Source: Paenibacillus hemerocallicola
GTDB taxonomy: Bacteria; Bacillota; Bacilli; Paenibacillales; NBRC-103111
Direction of reading: 5' to 3'
DNA length: 64,000 nucleotides
NCBI RefSeq assembly: GCF_006265175.1
Contig: NZ_VDCQ01000054.1
Location: 1 to 64,000, forward strand
The notes beneath the pieces are model-generated. The model searched no databases. It worked only from the letters and a program-made list of their open reading frames with translations, and was not told the origin of the DNA. Position numbers and translations under genes: made by a program. Within the stretch, counting starts at the first letter, position 1. Every line of letters starts with the position of its first letter. Below are positions 26,988 through 36,116 of this stretch, in pieces.

Positions 26988-28343
26988 ATGAGCCAAAAGC
27001 TTCAATTCGACTATAGCCGTGCGTTATCCTTCGTGCAGCAGCACGAAATCGATTATTTCCGGGAACCTGTCCGTCTGGCGCACGAGCAGCTGCACCGCGG
27101 TACGGGCGCGGGATCGGATTATTTGGGCTGGATCGAACTGCCCACGCAATATGACCAAGAAGAGTTTTCGCGCATTCAAGAGGCTGCGAAACGGATCCAA
27201 TCCGACTCCGACGCCCTCGTCGTCATCGGTATCGGCGGATCGTATCTGGGTGCCAGAGCTGCGATCGAGATGCTGTCGCATTCCTTCTACAATATGTTGC
27301 CCAAAGGGAAGCGGGCTACGCCGGAAGTGTACTTTGTCGGCAACAACATCAGCTCCACTTATGTAACGCACCTGCTGCAATTGCTGGAAGGGAAAAATAT
27401 TTCCGTCAATGTCATCTCGAAGTCGGGCACGACGACCGAGCCGGCGATCGCCTTCCGTATTTTCCGCGAGCTGCTGGAGCGCCAGTACGGCAAGGACGGC
27501 GCGCGCAAACGGATTTACGCGACGACCGACCGGGAGAAGGGCGCCCTGAAGAAGCTGGCCGATGCCGAAGGCTACGAAACGTTCGTCATCCCGGACGACG
27601 TGGGCGGTCGCTACTCCGTACTGACTGCCGTAGGCCTGCTGCCGATTGCCGTCGCCGGCATCGACATCGGCTCGATGATGCAAGGGGCGGCCGACGCGTC
27701 CCGCGAGTATGGCAGCGCCGAGCTGGAGGCGAACGCGAGCTACCAATACGCCGCCGTCCGCAACGCGCTGTACCGCAAAGGCAAAGCGATCGAAATTCTC
27801 GTCAACTACGAGCCTTCCCTGCATTATATCTCCGAATGGTGGAAGCAGTTGTACGGGGAAAGCGAAGGGAAAGACCAGAAAGGGATTTATCCCGCTTCGG
27901 TCGATTTCTCCGCGGACCTGCATTCGATGGGGCAATTTATTCAAGAAGGCTCCCGCAATTTGTTCGAGACGGTCATTCAAGTAGCGAACGTTCCCGAGCA
28001 AATCGTTATCGGCACCGATCCGGAAAATTTGGACGGCCTCAATTTCCTGGCCGGCCAAACGATGGATTTCGTCAACAAGAAGGCGTTCCAAGGCACGATG
28101 CTCGCCCATACCGACGGCGGAGTACCGAATTTGATCGTGACGATTCCGGACATTTCGGCTTATTCGTTCGGATATATGGCCTATTTCTTCGAGAAGGCAT
28201 GCGGCGTGAGCGGCTACTTGCTGGGCGTCAATCCGTTCGACCAGCCGGGCGTGGAAGCGTACAAGAAAAATATGTTCGCCCTGCTCGGGAAACCGGGCTA
28301 CGAGAAGGAAAAGGCGGAGCTGGAAGGCCGTCTGGGCAAGTAA
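26988..28343 (+). CDS. pgi: Glucose-6-phosphate isomerase
   Basis: It interconverts glucose 6-phosphate and fructose 6-phosphate in glycolysis. 451 residues, the usual length of Gram-positive Pgi. Motifs are [56 protein letters not shown], and [12 protein letters not shown] containing the catalytic Glu. ATG 26988 follows AGGAGG. It carries an own promoter candidate and a terminator, so it is probably monocistronic; YigZ begins shortly downstream. Confidence 0.97.
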   Translation: MSQKLQFDYSRALSFVQQHEIDYFREPVRLAHEQLHRGTGAGSDYLGWIELPTQYDQEEFSRIQEAAKRIQSDSDALVVIGIGGSYLGARAAIEMLSHSFYNMLPKGKRATPEVYFVGNNISSTYVTHLLQLLEGKNISVNVISKSGTTTEPAIAFRIFRELLERQYGKDGARKRIYATTDREKGALKKLADAEGYETFVIPDDVGGRYSVLTAVGLLPIAVAGIDIGSMMQGAADASREYGSAELEANASYQYAAVRNALYRKGKAIEILVNYEPSLHYISEWWKQLYGESEGKDQKGIYPASVDFSADLHSMGQFIQEGSRNLFETVIQVANVPEQIVIGTDPENLDGLNFLAGQTMDFVNKKAFQGTMLAHTDGGVPNLIVTIPDISAYSFGYMAYFFEKACGVSGYLLGVNPFDQPGVEAYKKNMFALLGKPGYEKEKAELEGRLGK

Positions 28344-28357
28344 TATCGGATAGATGA

Positions 28358-28410
28358 CGGGCGGGCAAGTCGAAGGCGGGATGCGCTTCGGCCTGTCCGC
28401 CCTTTCATAC
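28358..28410 (+). terminator. Terminator-like hairpin after pgi
   Basis: GGGCGGGC near 28360 pairs with GTCCGCCC near 28395-28402, extended by GAAGGCG/CGCTTCG, followed by TTTC. The tail is short, so some read-through into yigZ is likely. Confidence 0.6.
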
Positions 28411-28437
28411 GATCAAGCGGGAAAGAAGGCGGGACGA

Positions 28438-29067
28438 ATGCTGGAACAGTACCGGACGGTGAAGCGGCAGGCGTCCGCCGAAATCGTCATCAAAAAATCG
28501 CGGTTTATCGGTCACGTCAAGCCGGTGGAAAGCGAGGCGGAAGCGGTTGCCTTCATCGAGCACATCAAGAAGGAGCATTGGTCGGCTACTCACAATTGCT
28601 CCGCATATGTAGTAGGGGAGCGCGACCAGTTCCAGAAGCAATCGGATGACGGCGAGCCGAGCGGCACGGCGGGCAAGCCGATCCTGGAGGTCATCAAGCA
28701 GCAGGGGCTGAAAAATACGGTTGTCGTCGTGACCCGTTACTTCGGAGGCATTATGCTGGGCGCCGGCGGCTTGATCCGGGCTTATACGGATGCTACCGTC
28801 GAAGGCTTGGCCGCGGCGGAGCCGGTTACGCTGGGGCTTCATCGGGAGGTACGGGTCGAGATCGATTATACGTGGCACGGCAAGGTCGAGAACGAGCTGC
28901 GCGGTAAAGGCACGATGCTGGGAGAGACGCAATTTACCGACAAAGTGAAGCTCAGCTGCTGGCCGCGCGAATCGGAGGCGGAGTCGTTCGTCGCGTGGAT
29001 GACCGACTTGACGCAAGGGCAAGCGAGCATTGTCACCGGCGAAGCGGAATATAGGGAAGCGACATAA
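28438..29067 (+). CDS. YigZ family protein (UPF0029/IMPACT)
   Basis: A 209-residue protein of the YigZ/IMPACT family. The N-terminal UPF0029 domain has KKSRFIGHVKPVESEAEAVA, HWSATHNCSAYVVG, and DDGEPSGTAGKPILEV, followed by VVVVTRYFGGIMLGAGGLIR; the C-terminal ~70 residues form the DUF1949 domain. Bacterial members are suggested to act in translation or RNA-related control without proof. ATG 28438 follows AAGGCGGG. The thiamine pyrophosphokinase gene follows by 19 bases. Confidence 0.9.
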   Translation: MLEQYRTVKRQASAEIVIKKSRFIGHVKPVESEAEAVAFIEHIKKEHWSATHNCSAYVVGERDQFQKQSDDGEPSGTAGKPILEVIKQQGLKNTVVVVTRYFGGIMLGAGGLIRAYTDATVEGLAAAEPVTLGLHREVRVEIDYTWHGKVENELRGKGTMLGETQFTDKVKLSCWPRESEAESFVAWMTDLTQGQASIVTGEAEYREAT

Positions 29068-29086
29068 TGGGAGGAAGAACTGACTC

Positions 29087-29737
29087 ATGTCCGATAGAGT
29101 GGTGATCGTGACGGGCGGGATGCTGGGCGAATGGGCGCTTGCGCAATTGCAGCCGGAGGATGTGCTGGTCGGAGCGGATCGCGGGGCGCTGTTCCTCGTC
29201 CGAAACGGCCGTATGCCGGCGCTGGCGTTGGGCGACTTCGACTCGGTAACGGCCGAAGAGCGGGAGGAAGTGCGGAGGCACAGCGGGCAATTCGCCGATT
29301 GCGATGCGGTGATGAAGGATTTGACCGATACGGAGATGGCGTTCAACTGGGCGCTCGAGCGACGTCCGCAGGAAATCGTATTGCTCGGGGCGCTCGGTAC
29401 CCGGTTCGACCATTCGCTGGCCAATGTGCATTTGCTGCGCAAAGGAATGGAACAGGACATAAGCTGCACCATAGTCGACCCGTGCAACAAGATCCGGCTG
29501 CTCGGCCCGGAGCGGCGGACCGTCACGCTCGCCAAAGAGGCGTATGCCCACGTTTCCCTGCTGCCCCTTGGTCTGGAGGCGTCTGGCATTACGCTGCTAG
29601 GCTTTCAGTATCCTTTGACTAATGCGACGCTAACGCTCGGGCAATCACTCGGCATCAGCAACGTAATCGTCGGGGAGACGGGACATATAGAGATGCGGGA
29701 AGGCCATCTGCTCGTGATCCAAAGCAAGGACGATTAG
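29087..29737 (+). CDS. thiN: Thiamine pyrophosphokinase
   Basis: It transfers pyrophosphate from ATP to thiamine, giving thiamine diphosphate, the cofactor used by transketolase upstream. 216 residues. Key motifs are LVGADRGALFLV, LALGDFDSVTAEE, DLTDTEMAFNWALE, and LLGALGTRFDHSLANVHLL, typical of TPK catalytic domains, with the C-terminal thiamine-binding beta domain after ~145. ATG 29087 follows GGGAGGAAG. It is second in a probable operon with the YigZ gene. No TPP riboswitch is present. Confidence 0.93.
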   Translation: MSDRVVIVTGGMLGEWALAQLQPEDVLVGADRGALFLVRNGRMPALALGDFDSVTAEEREEVRRHSGQFADCDAVMKDLTDTEMAFNWALERRPQEIVLLGALGTRFDHSLANVHLLRKGMEQDISCTIVDPCNKIRLLGPERRTVTLAKEAYAHVSLLPLGLEASGITLLGFQYPLTNATLTLGQSLGISNVIVGETGHIEMREGHLLVIQSKDD

Positions 29738-29782
29738 ACGAACAGAAGGGCTCGCGCCTGACTATCCGTAGCAAAAACGATT

Positions 29783-29812
29783 AGCCCGGGCGACGAACGT
29801 CGGGCTTGTTTG
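29783..29812 (+). terminator. Terminator after thiN
   Basis: AGCCCG (29783-29788) pairs with CGGGCT, with an inner ACG/CGT hairpin, followed by TGTTTG. It lies just before the convergent AraC gene. Confidence 0.65.
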
Positions 29813-29840
29813 CATGACGGAAACGCCTCGGCCTCCGGCT

Positions 29841-30740
29841 TCAGCTTTCGCCGGCATCGCGTCTGTATTTCACTCTGTACTCGCGCGGGGTTAACCCGGT
29901 ATGCTTCTTGAACAGCTTGTTGTAATAGCTCAAATCGCTGATTCCGACGTTCTCGGCGACGGCGATAATTTTGTCGTCTGTTTCGCGAAGAAGCTTCAGC
30001 GAGGAGTGGATTCGCACTTCGTTGCGGTATTCGGTAAATGTTTTGCCCATCGTCTGTTTGAATTTGAACGTAAAGCTGGACTGGCTCATGCCGCACAATT
30101 GGCAAACCTGCTCCAGGCTGATGTCCTGGGCGTAGTGATGCTCGAGAAACTTGCATACCGATTGGATCGCTTTGGACTGGCTCGCCTGGATCGGCGGGGC
30201 TACGATCCGTTCCTCGTATCGACGGCTCAGCCAGACGAGCATTTCGATCAGCAGCGCTTTAATGGATATCCGGTAGCCGAGCGCCTTCCGGTCGAACTCC
30301 TCGATGATGCGCTCCAGACGCTGTTTGATTTCCTGGCCCTCGAGAATGGAAAGCTTCATATGGGATTCGAAGTCTAGGGTTTGCCGGAAAAACGGTTCGA
30401 CGTAAAAAAAGTTGAAGAACGACGTCACTTTTGACAGCGCTTGCAGCTCGGAAGTCAAAAAGGACGGCAAAAACATCACGTTGTATACGTCCAGAGGAGC
30501 GTCGCCGATTACGTTGTAGTCGTGCTGGACGAAGGGAGGAATGACGAAGATATCGCCTTTGGATATCGGATACGACGATCCTTTGTATAAGTGTTCGCCG
30601 CGTCCTTCGGCTACGTACACCAATTCGATAAAATCGTGGTAATGGGTAAGATCGGCTCTTTGCGGCATCGTCGCATACAGGAACGCCCGGAACGGAAATT
30701 CGTCGCATTCCAGAAAAGATTCCTTCGAGTAAAGCAGCAC
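29841..30740 (-). CDS. AraC family transcriptional regulator
   Basis: A 299-residue regulator with an N-terminal cupin sensor (YHDFIELVYVAEGRGEHLYK, ISKGDIFVIPPFVQHDYNVI) and two C-terminal helix-turn-helix motifs (QVCQLCGMSQSSFTFKFKQT; VAENVGISDLSYYNKLFKKH) ending TGLTPREYRVKYR. GTG 30740 is the start, with GGAGGTG eight bases upstream. It is divergent from the solute-binding lipoprotein gene at 30950, with 209 bases between the start codons, and is its probable regulator. Confidence 0.9.
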   Translation of the reverse strand: MLLYSKESFLECDEFPFRAFLYATMPQRADLTHYHDFIELVYVAEGRGEHLYKGSSYPISKGDIFVIPPFVQHDYNVIGDAPLDVYNVMFLPSFLTSELQALSKVTSFFNFFYVEPFFRQTLDFESHMKLSILEGQEIKQRLERIIEEFDRKALGYRISIKALLIEMLVWLSRRYEERIVAPPIQASQSKAIQSVCKFLEHHYAQDISLEQVCQLCGMSQSSFTFKFKQTMGKTFTEYRNEVRIHSSLKLLRETDDKIIAVAENVGISDLSYYNKLFKKHTGLTPREYRVKYRRDAGES

Positions 30741-30949
30741 GGCTATGCACCTCCACCTTCATTGTAGAAGAGACGGGGGACGATGACAACTACACATTTG
30801 GACCGAGGCGTCTGCGACTGGCGGCCGTCGTTATTCCAGCCAAATTGTATGGTGAATAAACCAAGAGTTCGTTCGTCGTCTGTAGTAGGCTTAAGGACAT
30901 AGCATAGAAGCTCTACTTATCAATGAAGCGGAAGGGGAGATGAACAACC

Positions 30950-32269
30950 GTGAGAACATACTCCATGAGGATCGTCGTTATGCTCGCCGGTATGGTGCTG
31001 GTTTCGGCATGCGGGAACGAGCCGAACAGCGGCCGGAATACGGCGGAAGACAGCAAGACGGAGGCGCGGAAGGATTATACGAAAGAACCCGCGGAGCTGG
31101 TCTTTTTCGGCGTGCCGGCCGGTCCGGCGGAGGCTTGGGACGAGAAGGTCGGAAACGCGATGAGAAAACGGTTTCCCGACTACAAATTTACGTATATTCC
31201 GAGGGGCGGGACGAATACGCTCGAAAATTTCGTGGCGACGGGCACGCAGGTCGACATCATTCAGGATTCGGTCGGCAATTCGGCCAATTCGCTCATCCCT
31301 ACCGGATTGCAGTACGATTTGACGGAGCTGGTCAAAAAGCACAATGTCGACCTGAACCGGTTCGAGCCGGCCACGATCGAAGCGGTGAAGCAATTCGGGG
31401 GACTGTACGGCTTTCCGATCAACAACGGGGGATTGGTGCTCTACTACAACAAGGACATCTTCGATAAGTTCGGCGTCGCTTACCCGAAGGACGGGATGAC
31501 ATGGGATGAAGCGATCGAGCTGGGCAAGAAGCTGACCAGAAGCGAAAACGGCAGGCAATATATCGGACTGGCGGCGTCGGCCAACCATGCTCTCGGCATG
31601 AGCTCCTACTCGCTGCCTTTCGTGGACAAGGCGACGGAGAAAGCGGCGGTCAACAACGACAAATACAAAGCTATCGTAGAGACGCTCATACTGGCGCCCG
31701 CGCAAAACCCCGGCTACAAGGAAAAGGTGGCTTCTCTAAAAAGAACGTTTCTGAACGACGATTTCAGCAAAGACCAGTATATCGGCATGTTCGTCATGAA
31801 CTACGGCTTGCAGAACAACAAGGAGTTCGACACGTTCAACTGGGATATGGCGGCATTGCCGGTATTCAAGGAAAATCCGGGAGTCGGAACGCAGCCTTAC
31901 CCCGATTTCTACTTTATTTCGCAGACGAGCAAGTATAAGGATCAGGCCATGGAAGTGTTGAAATTTCTCACCTCGGACGAATTCCAGATGGAAATGTCCA
32001 AAAAAGGCCACGTTCCGGTGCTGAAAAACGAAAGCGTCAAAAAAGCGTTCGCGCAGGATTCGAAGTTCAAATCCAAAAATGTGGTTAACGCGTTGTTCAC
32101 GAACAAATACGCGTCTCCAATCGCACGAACGAAATACGACAGCAGAGTGAACGGACCGCTGCTCAGCCATCTCGCCAAAGTCATCGTCGGGGAAGAGGAC
32201 TTGAATACGGCGCTGAGAAGCGCGGAGGAGGAAGCGAACAAAGCGATCGAAGCGATGAAAAGCAAATGA
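30950..32269 (+). CDS. Extracellular sugar-type solute-binding lipoprotein
   Basis: A 439-residue lipoprotein of the family 1 solute-binding proteins. The lipobox LVSAC places lipidation at C21. Body motifs include VLYYNKDIFDKFGVAYPKDG followed by MTWDEAIELGKKLT, diagnostic of carbohydrate-binding members. GTG 30950 follows GAAGGGGAG. There are no permease or ATPase genes beside it; a terminator follows. It is clearly paralogous to the protein encoded at 37828-39141 (same VAYP.DGMTW core). It is probably controlled by the divergent AraC gene. The sugar is unknown. Confidence 0.9.
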   Translation: MRTYSMRIVVMLAGMVLVSACGNEPNSGRNTAEDSKTEARKDYTKEPAELVFFGVPAGPAEAWDEKVGNAMRKRFPDYKFTYIPRGGTNTLENFVATGTQVDIIQDSVGNSANSLIPTGLQYDLTELVKKHNVDLNRFEPATIEAVKQFGGLYGFPINNGGLVLYYNKDIFDKFGVAYPKDGMTWDEAIELGKKLTRSENGRQYIGLAASANHALGMSSYSLPFVDKATEKAAVNNDKYKAIVETLILAPAQNPGYKEKVASLKRTFLNDDFSKDQYIGMFVMNYGLQNNKEFDTFNWDMAALPVFKENPGVGTQPYPDFYFISQTSKYKDQAMEVLKFLTSDEFQMEMSKKGHVPVLKNESVKKAFAQDSKFKSKNVVNALFTNKYASPIARTKYDSRVNGPLLSHLAKVIVGEEDLNTALRSAEEEANKAIEAMKSK

Positions 32270-32315
32270 CCGAGCAACGAAAGGTAAGCGGTTACTTCAT
32301 TCCGTAATAAGAGAT

Positions 32316-32355
32316 GAAGCCGGTTCGGGGCTGCCCGACCGGCTTCTTCTGTTCT
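32316..32355 (+). terminator. Terminator after the solute-binding protein gene
   Basis: GAAGCCGGTTCGGG pairs with CCCGACCGGCTTC around a small loop, followed by TTCTGTTCTT. Confidence 0.85.
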
Positions 32356-32365
32356 TGCCTTCGAA

Positions 32366-32626
32366 TCAACGATCCCGGTTGTCGCCTTGCTCTTGACGGG
32401 AAGCCCGCGCTATGTAGTCATCGTACCGGTCATCCGCTTCGCGCGCGATGCTGCGGACGATTTTCGTTTCTTCGACTATGGGGTCCCGTTCGGCCTGCGA
32501 GCGTATTTCGTATCTCGGGCTGAGGCGGCGGAGAGCGGCGACGTCCGGGTCTTTTTCCGCCATTTCCCCTTCGGTAAGGGCATCTGCCAGATCGTGCTCC
32601 AATCGCTCCTTGCCGTTTTGTTCCAC
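32366..32626 (-). CDS. Small charged hypothetical protein
   Basis: An 86-residue, highly charged, probably helical protein (starts MEQNGKERLEHDLADAL; later AEKDPDVAALRRLSPRYEI and SIAREADDRYDDYIARASRQ). No membrane segment, cysteine or recognised domain. GTG 32626 has an ideal GGAGGTG seven bases upstream, which is the best evidence that it is real. It lies 84 bases downstream of the YesN-type regulator on the same strand and may be read from the same transcript. Confidence 0.6.
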   Translation of the reverse strand: MEQNGKERLEHDLADALTEGEMAEKDPDVAALRRLSPRYEIRSQAERDPIVEETKIVRSIAREADDRYDDYIARASRQEQGDNRDR

Positions 32627-32710
32627 TTGCGTTCACCTCCGGTTGAAGTCAGGAAATGTTCGCCTCTAGGTTGCCCCGAACATTCCGAAACGATGCCCTC
32701 GTCTTGTCCG

Positions 32711-34318
32711 CTAAGGCTTGATCTCGCTTGGGGCGACGCCCCAAAATTTGCGGAATACACGGGAAAAGTAGCTGTCGTCCTTATAGCCGACAAGATGTGC
32801 GGCGTGATGCACCCGGCAGCCGTCCAGCAGCAGCTGCTTGGCCCGCTCCATCTTCCGCTCCAGCACGTAGCTGGAAAACGGCCTGCCCATCTGCTGCTTG
32901 AACAGCCGGCTAAGGTACGACGAATTGACGTACAGCCGGTCGGCCACGGCAAACAGACTAAGCTCCTTATCGATGTTCCGGTCCACAATGTCGACGATCT
33001 GCCTGATCGTCTGGTTCATTGCCGAATTCCGCTCGGCATGCAAATAATCGATATAGCTTTGCGCCAGCCGCTGCAGCCAGCCATACGCCTGCTCCTGCGT
33101 CGCCAAGGCGGTCAAATTGTGGAAATAACGGTAGTCGTCTCCCGCGACCTGCATGACCGACCAACCTTGACGGCCGATCATGCGGACGAACAAGCAGCTT
33201 ACGTGCAGCAAATGCTCCTGTACTTGCTCGACCGTACCGGCGGCGTCGACTCCGCTGCTCCATAGATCCCCGAGCGCGGTCGAGGCTTTGGCCGCATCTC
33301 CCGTCTCCAGACCGATTTCCAATCCTTTCTCCAAATCAACCGGGGGTGCCGCCGTATCGTTCTTGCCTTGCTCCTCGCGGTAAGGAATGACGATATCGTT
33401 CCCGTACACGATACGCTCCCGGAGCGATTTGCGCGCTTGCTTGTACAGCTCGGGCAGTTCCTCTCGCGAACGCCCCGTGCCGCTTACGCCCACGCTCGCC
33501 GTCAGCTTCAGGCATTCCTTGATTACGCTGAGCAGCTTGGCGGCGGTCGAGTGGACCTGCAGCAGCAAGCCGCCCGTCTCTTCGCCTTCGGCCGTATCGG
33601 CGAAAATAACGACCGTAGCACCCGTCGTATCGCTGTAATCCCGGCCGGGAAGCGATGACGATGCCAGAAACTCGCGTACGATGCTGTTCGACGAAAATTG
33701 CAGAAGCGGCATATCGTTGGCAGCAAATCGGCGTTCGTCGGCGCCCAGTGGGTCCATATCGATCATCGCGACGACGAACGAGCCGTTATCCGGCAGCTCG
33801 ATCAGCAGCTCGCGGCAGCGCCGTTCGACTTCCCACGGGGCGTATTTGCCCGCCAGCCAATGCTGCAGGAACATTTCCCGCAGTCGGGGCAAATTGTCCA
33901 GCCATTTGTCCTGAAGCAAGGACCGGCTGTGTCGTTCTTCCAGCTCGAGGCGCAATTGGCCGGCGGCATCGAGCACCGCCCGCAATATTTCCGTCTCGCC
34001 CGCGGGCTTCAGCAAATAGTGGCTTACGCCCAGCTCCAACGCCTGCTGCGCGAACGTAAAGCTGTCATGACCGCTCAGGATGATGCATTTGATGTCCGGG
34101 TCTCGGCTTCGCACGATCCGGACCAGCTCGAGCCCGTCCATCTGCGGCATCCGGATATCGAGCAGCACGAGATCCGGTCTTTTTCGCTCGATGAGCCGAA
34201 GCGCTTCTTGGCCGTTGGAGGCGAGCCCGATCACCTCGATACCGTTCCCTTCCCATGGAATATCGCCCGCGAGACTGTTCAGCAGCAGCGGTTCGTCTTC
34301 AACGATCAGCAAATTCAT
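32711..34318 (-). CDS. YesN-type response regulator with AraC output
   Basis: A 535-residue protein. The receiver domain has E7-D8-E9, predicted phosphorylation at D54 (DLVLLDIRMPQMDGLELVR) and K in YLLKPAGE. A long middle region resembles the YesN linker. The C-terminal AraC-type DNA-binding domain has LFAVADRLYVNSSYLSRLFK and HLVGYKDDSYFSRVFRKF. ATG 34318 follows GAGGTG and overlaps the kinase gene by 20 bases, so translation is coupled. It probably controls sugar uptake genes, including the solute-binding proteins here. Confidence 0.93.
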   Translation of the reverse strand: MNLLIVEDEPLLLNSLAGDIPWEGNGIEVIGLASNGQEALRLIERKRPDLVLLDIRMPQMDGLELVRIVRSRDPDIKCIILSGHDSFTFAQQALELGVSHYLLKPAGETEILRAVLDAAGQLRLELEERHSRSLLQDKWLDNLPRLREMFLQHWLAGKYAPWEVERRCRELLIELPDNGSFVVAMIDMDPLGADERRFAANDMPLLQFSSNSIVREFLASSSLPGRDYSDTTGATVVIFADTAEGEETGGLLLQVHSTAAKLLSVIKECLKLTASVGVSGTGRSREELPELYKQARKSLRERIVYGNDIVIPYREEQGKNDTAAPPVDLEKGLEIGLETGDAAKASTALGDLWSSGVDAAGTVEQVQEHLLHVSCLFVRMIGRQGWSVMQVAGDDYRYFHNLTALATQEQAYGWLQRLAQSYIDYLHAERNSAMNQTIRQIVDIVDRNIDKELSLFAVADRLYVNSSYLSRLFKQQMGRPFSSYVLERKMERAKQLLLDGCRVHHAAHLVGYKDDSYFSRVFRKFWGVAPSEIKP

Positions 34319-36092
34319 CGCGCACCTCGCATTTCTCGAGCGGAAGCCGGAGGATAACCTTGGTCCCTTCCCCTTCCTTGCTATCGATCGCAAGGCCGGC
34401 TTCCGCGCCGTAGTACATTTTCATCCGGGCCGCCACGTTGCGCAGGCCGAATAAATCGTCCTTTCCGCTCTCCTCCTCGAAGGGTGTAAGCGTTAGCGGC
34501 GCGGCCTGCAGCTGGCCGAGCTCCTCTTGGATATACAGCAGGCGGGCGGGAGGCAAGCCGATACCGTTGTCCTTCACGCTGAGCACGAGCATGCCGTCGT
34601 CCAGATAGCCGGCAATCGTCAGCTCGCCTTGCTGCTCCCGCTGCTCCAGACCATGCAGGATCGCGTTTTCCACAAGCGGCTGCAGCAGCAGCTTCAGAAC
34701 CGGAATGGCGGCGCAATCGTCGGAAATGTCGTACCGCACGGATACGCGCTGGGAGAAACGGATTTGCTGGATCCGGATGTAATAATGCAAATGATCGACC
34801 GTTTCCCGGAGCGGGAACGTCTCGCGCCCCTTGTTCAGGCTCAGGCGAAAAAACTTGGACAAGTTCAGCACCATTTCTTTGATTTCGCGCGCCTCATACT
34901 GGTTGGCCATCCAATAAATCGAGTCCAGCGTGTTGTACAAAAAATGCGGATTGATCTGGGATTGCAAAAACTTGAGCTCCGTCTTGGACAGCCGCAGCTG
35001 CTGCTCGTAATAGCCTTGAATGAGCTGTTTCTGGTCCTCGACCATTTGGTTGAACGTTCCGGTCAAATAACCGAGCTCGTCTTTGCGTTTATTGGCGAGC
35101 CTTACGTTCAAATTGCCCGTCCGGACCTGCTTCATCCCGTAGGCCAAACTATCGAGCGGCGAAGCTATGCTGCGGTAGACGACCCAGGCAATCCCCAGCG
35201 CCAGCAGCACGCTCAGCCCGATAATGAAATAAGTGTACAGCCGCAGTTGTCCGGTTTCGCGGTTCAGCTCGCTTTCCGGCTGCGTCAAAATCAAGGACCA
35301 ATCGGAATAGCGGGCCTGAGCCCTTACCGTAAGCAGCCGCTCTTCTCCGCCGCCCGGAGCGTGTTCTCCCCCGGTGCCGACCACGAGGAGTTCGCCGCTG
35401 CCCGAGCGCAATTCGATTTGCGCATGTTCCGACGCGAGCAGAGAGTTCATCAGCTTGAGCAGCGTTTCTTTTTTGACCGACAAAATCAAAATGTTAGGCT
35501 GCCTGAACCGGTTGTACAAGTCCATCGTCCGCAGAAAATAGATGCGGTCGTCGGTGAACGTTCCGTTTAGCGCATCGGACTTCGCCGCAGGGGAATAGAC
35601 GACTCGCGCTCCGTTGCCTTCGATCGCCATCCGGACCGCTTCGTGCTCGCCGGCGCCCTGCAACCGCTTGCCTCCGTAATTGGAGACGATCATGAACTCG
35701 GAAGGCAAGTGCAGCACCGAAATCGAAGACAACGTCTGATGAATGGACGTCGTCTCGGTAATTTCCTTGAAAATTTGCGTAAAATCCAGAATCGATTGCG
35801 GACCCGGCTCCGCGCCCGTACGCTCAAGCAAGCCGACCAGCTGCGAGTCGGTAGAGAGGAGCGTCGACAAGTTGTCTACGTTTTGCACGATCAGATCGAT
35901 ATACTCGGCCGCGGACTGGAGCGCACCCTGTGCCCGTTCCCCGGTTTTGCGCTCGACGATATCCTGGGACCTGGCATTGGCGAACAAGCCTATAAGCATG
36001 AGAGGAAGCAGAATGAGCAGGAAATAGATCGTCAACCGCACTTGGATGTGCTGCGTAAACCGGTCGTACAGCCGTTGGAATACGGTATGCAT
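34299..36092 (-). CDS. YesM-type sensor histidine kinase
   Basis: A 597-residue kinase. A first transmembrane segment (IYFLLILLPLMLIGLF) is followed by a ~250-residue extracellular domain, a second segment (LYTYFIIGLSVLLALGIAWV), a HAMP domain, a His_kinase domain with the phosphoacceptor motif INPHFLYNTLDSIYWM, and an ATPase domain (PLVENAILHGLEQR, DNGIGLP, FGLRNVAARMKMYYG). It is in an operon downstream of a solute-binding protein (24 bases apart) and overlaps its response regulator. It likely senses a sugar or a sugar-loaded binding protein. Confidence 0.93.
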   Translation of the reverse strand: MHTVFQRLYDRFTQHIQVRLTIYFLLILLPLMLIGLFANARSQDIVERKTGERAQGALQSAAEYIDLIVQNVDNLSTLLSTDSQLVGLLERTGAEPGPQSILDFTQIFKEITETTSIHQTLSSISVLHLPSEFMIVSNYGGKRLQGAGEHEAVRMAIEGNGARVVYSPAAKSDALNGTFTDDRIYFLRTMDLYNRFRQPNILILSVKKETLLKLMNSLLASEHAQIELRSGSGELLVVGTGGEHAPGGGEERLLTVRAQARYSDWSLILTQPESELNRETGQLRLYTYFIIGLSVLLALGIAWVVYRSIASPLDSLAYGMKQVRTGNLNVRLANKRKDELGYLTGTFNQMVEDQKQLIQGYYEQQLRLSKTELKFLQSQINPHFLYNTLDSIYWMANQYEAREIKEMVLNLSKFFRLSLNKGRETFPLRETVDHLHYYIRIQQIRFSQRVSVRYDISDDCAAIPVLKLLLQPLVENAILHGLEQREQQGELTIAGYLDDGMLVLSVKDNGIGLPPARLLYIQEELGQLQAAPLTLTPFEEESGKDDLFGLRNVAARMKMYYGAEAGLAIDSKEGEGTKVILRLPLEKCEVRDEFADR

Positions 36093-36116
36093 GGTGCATG
36101 CCCAACCCTTCTGGCG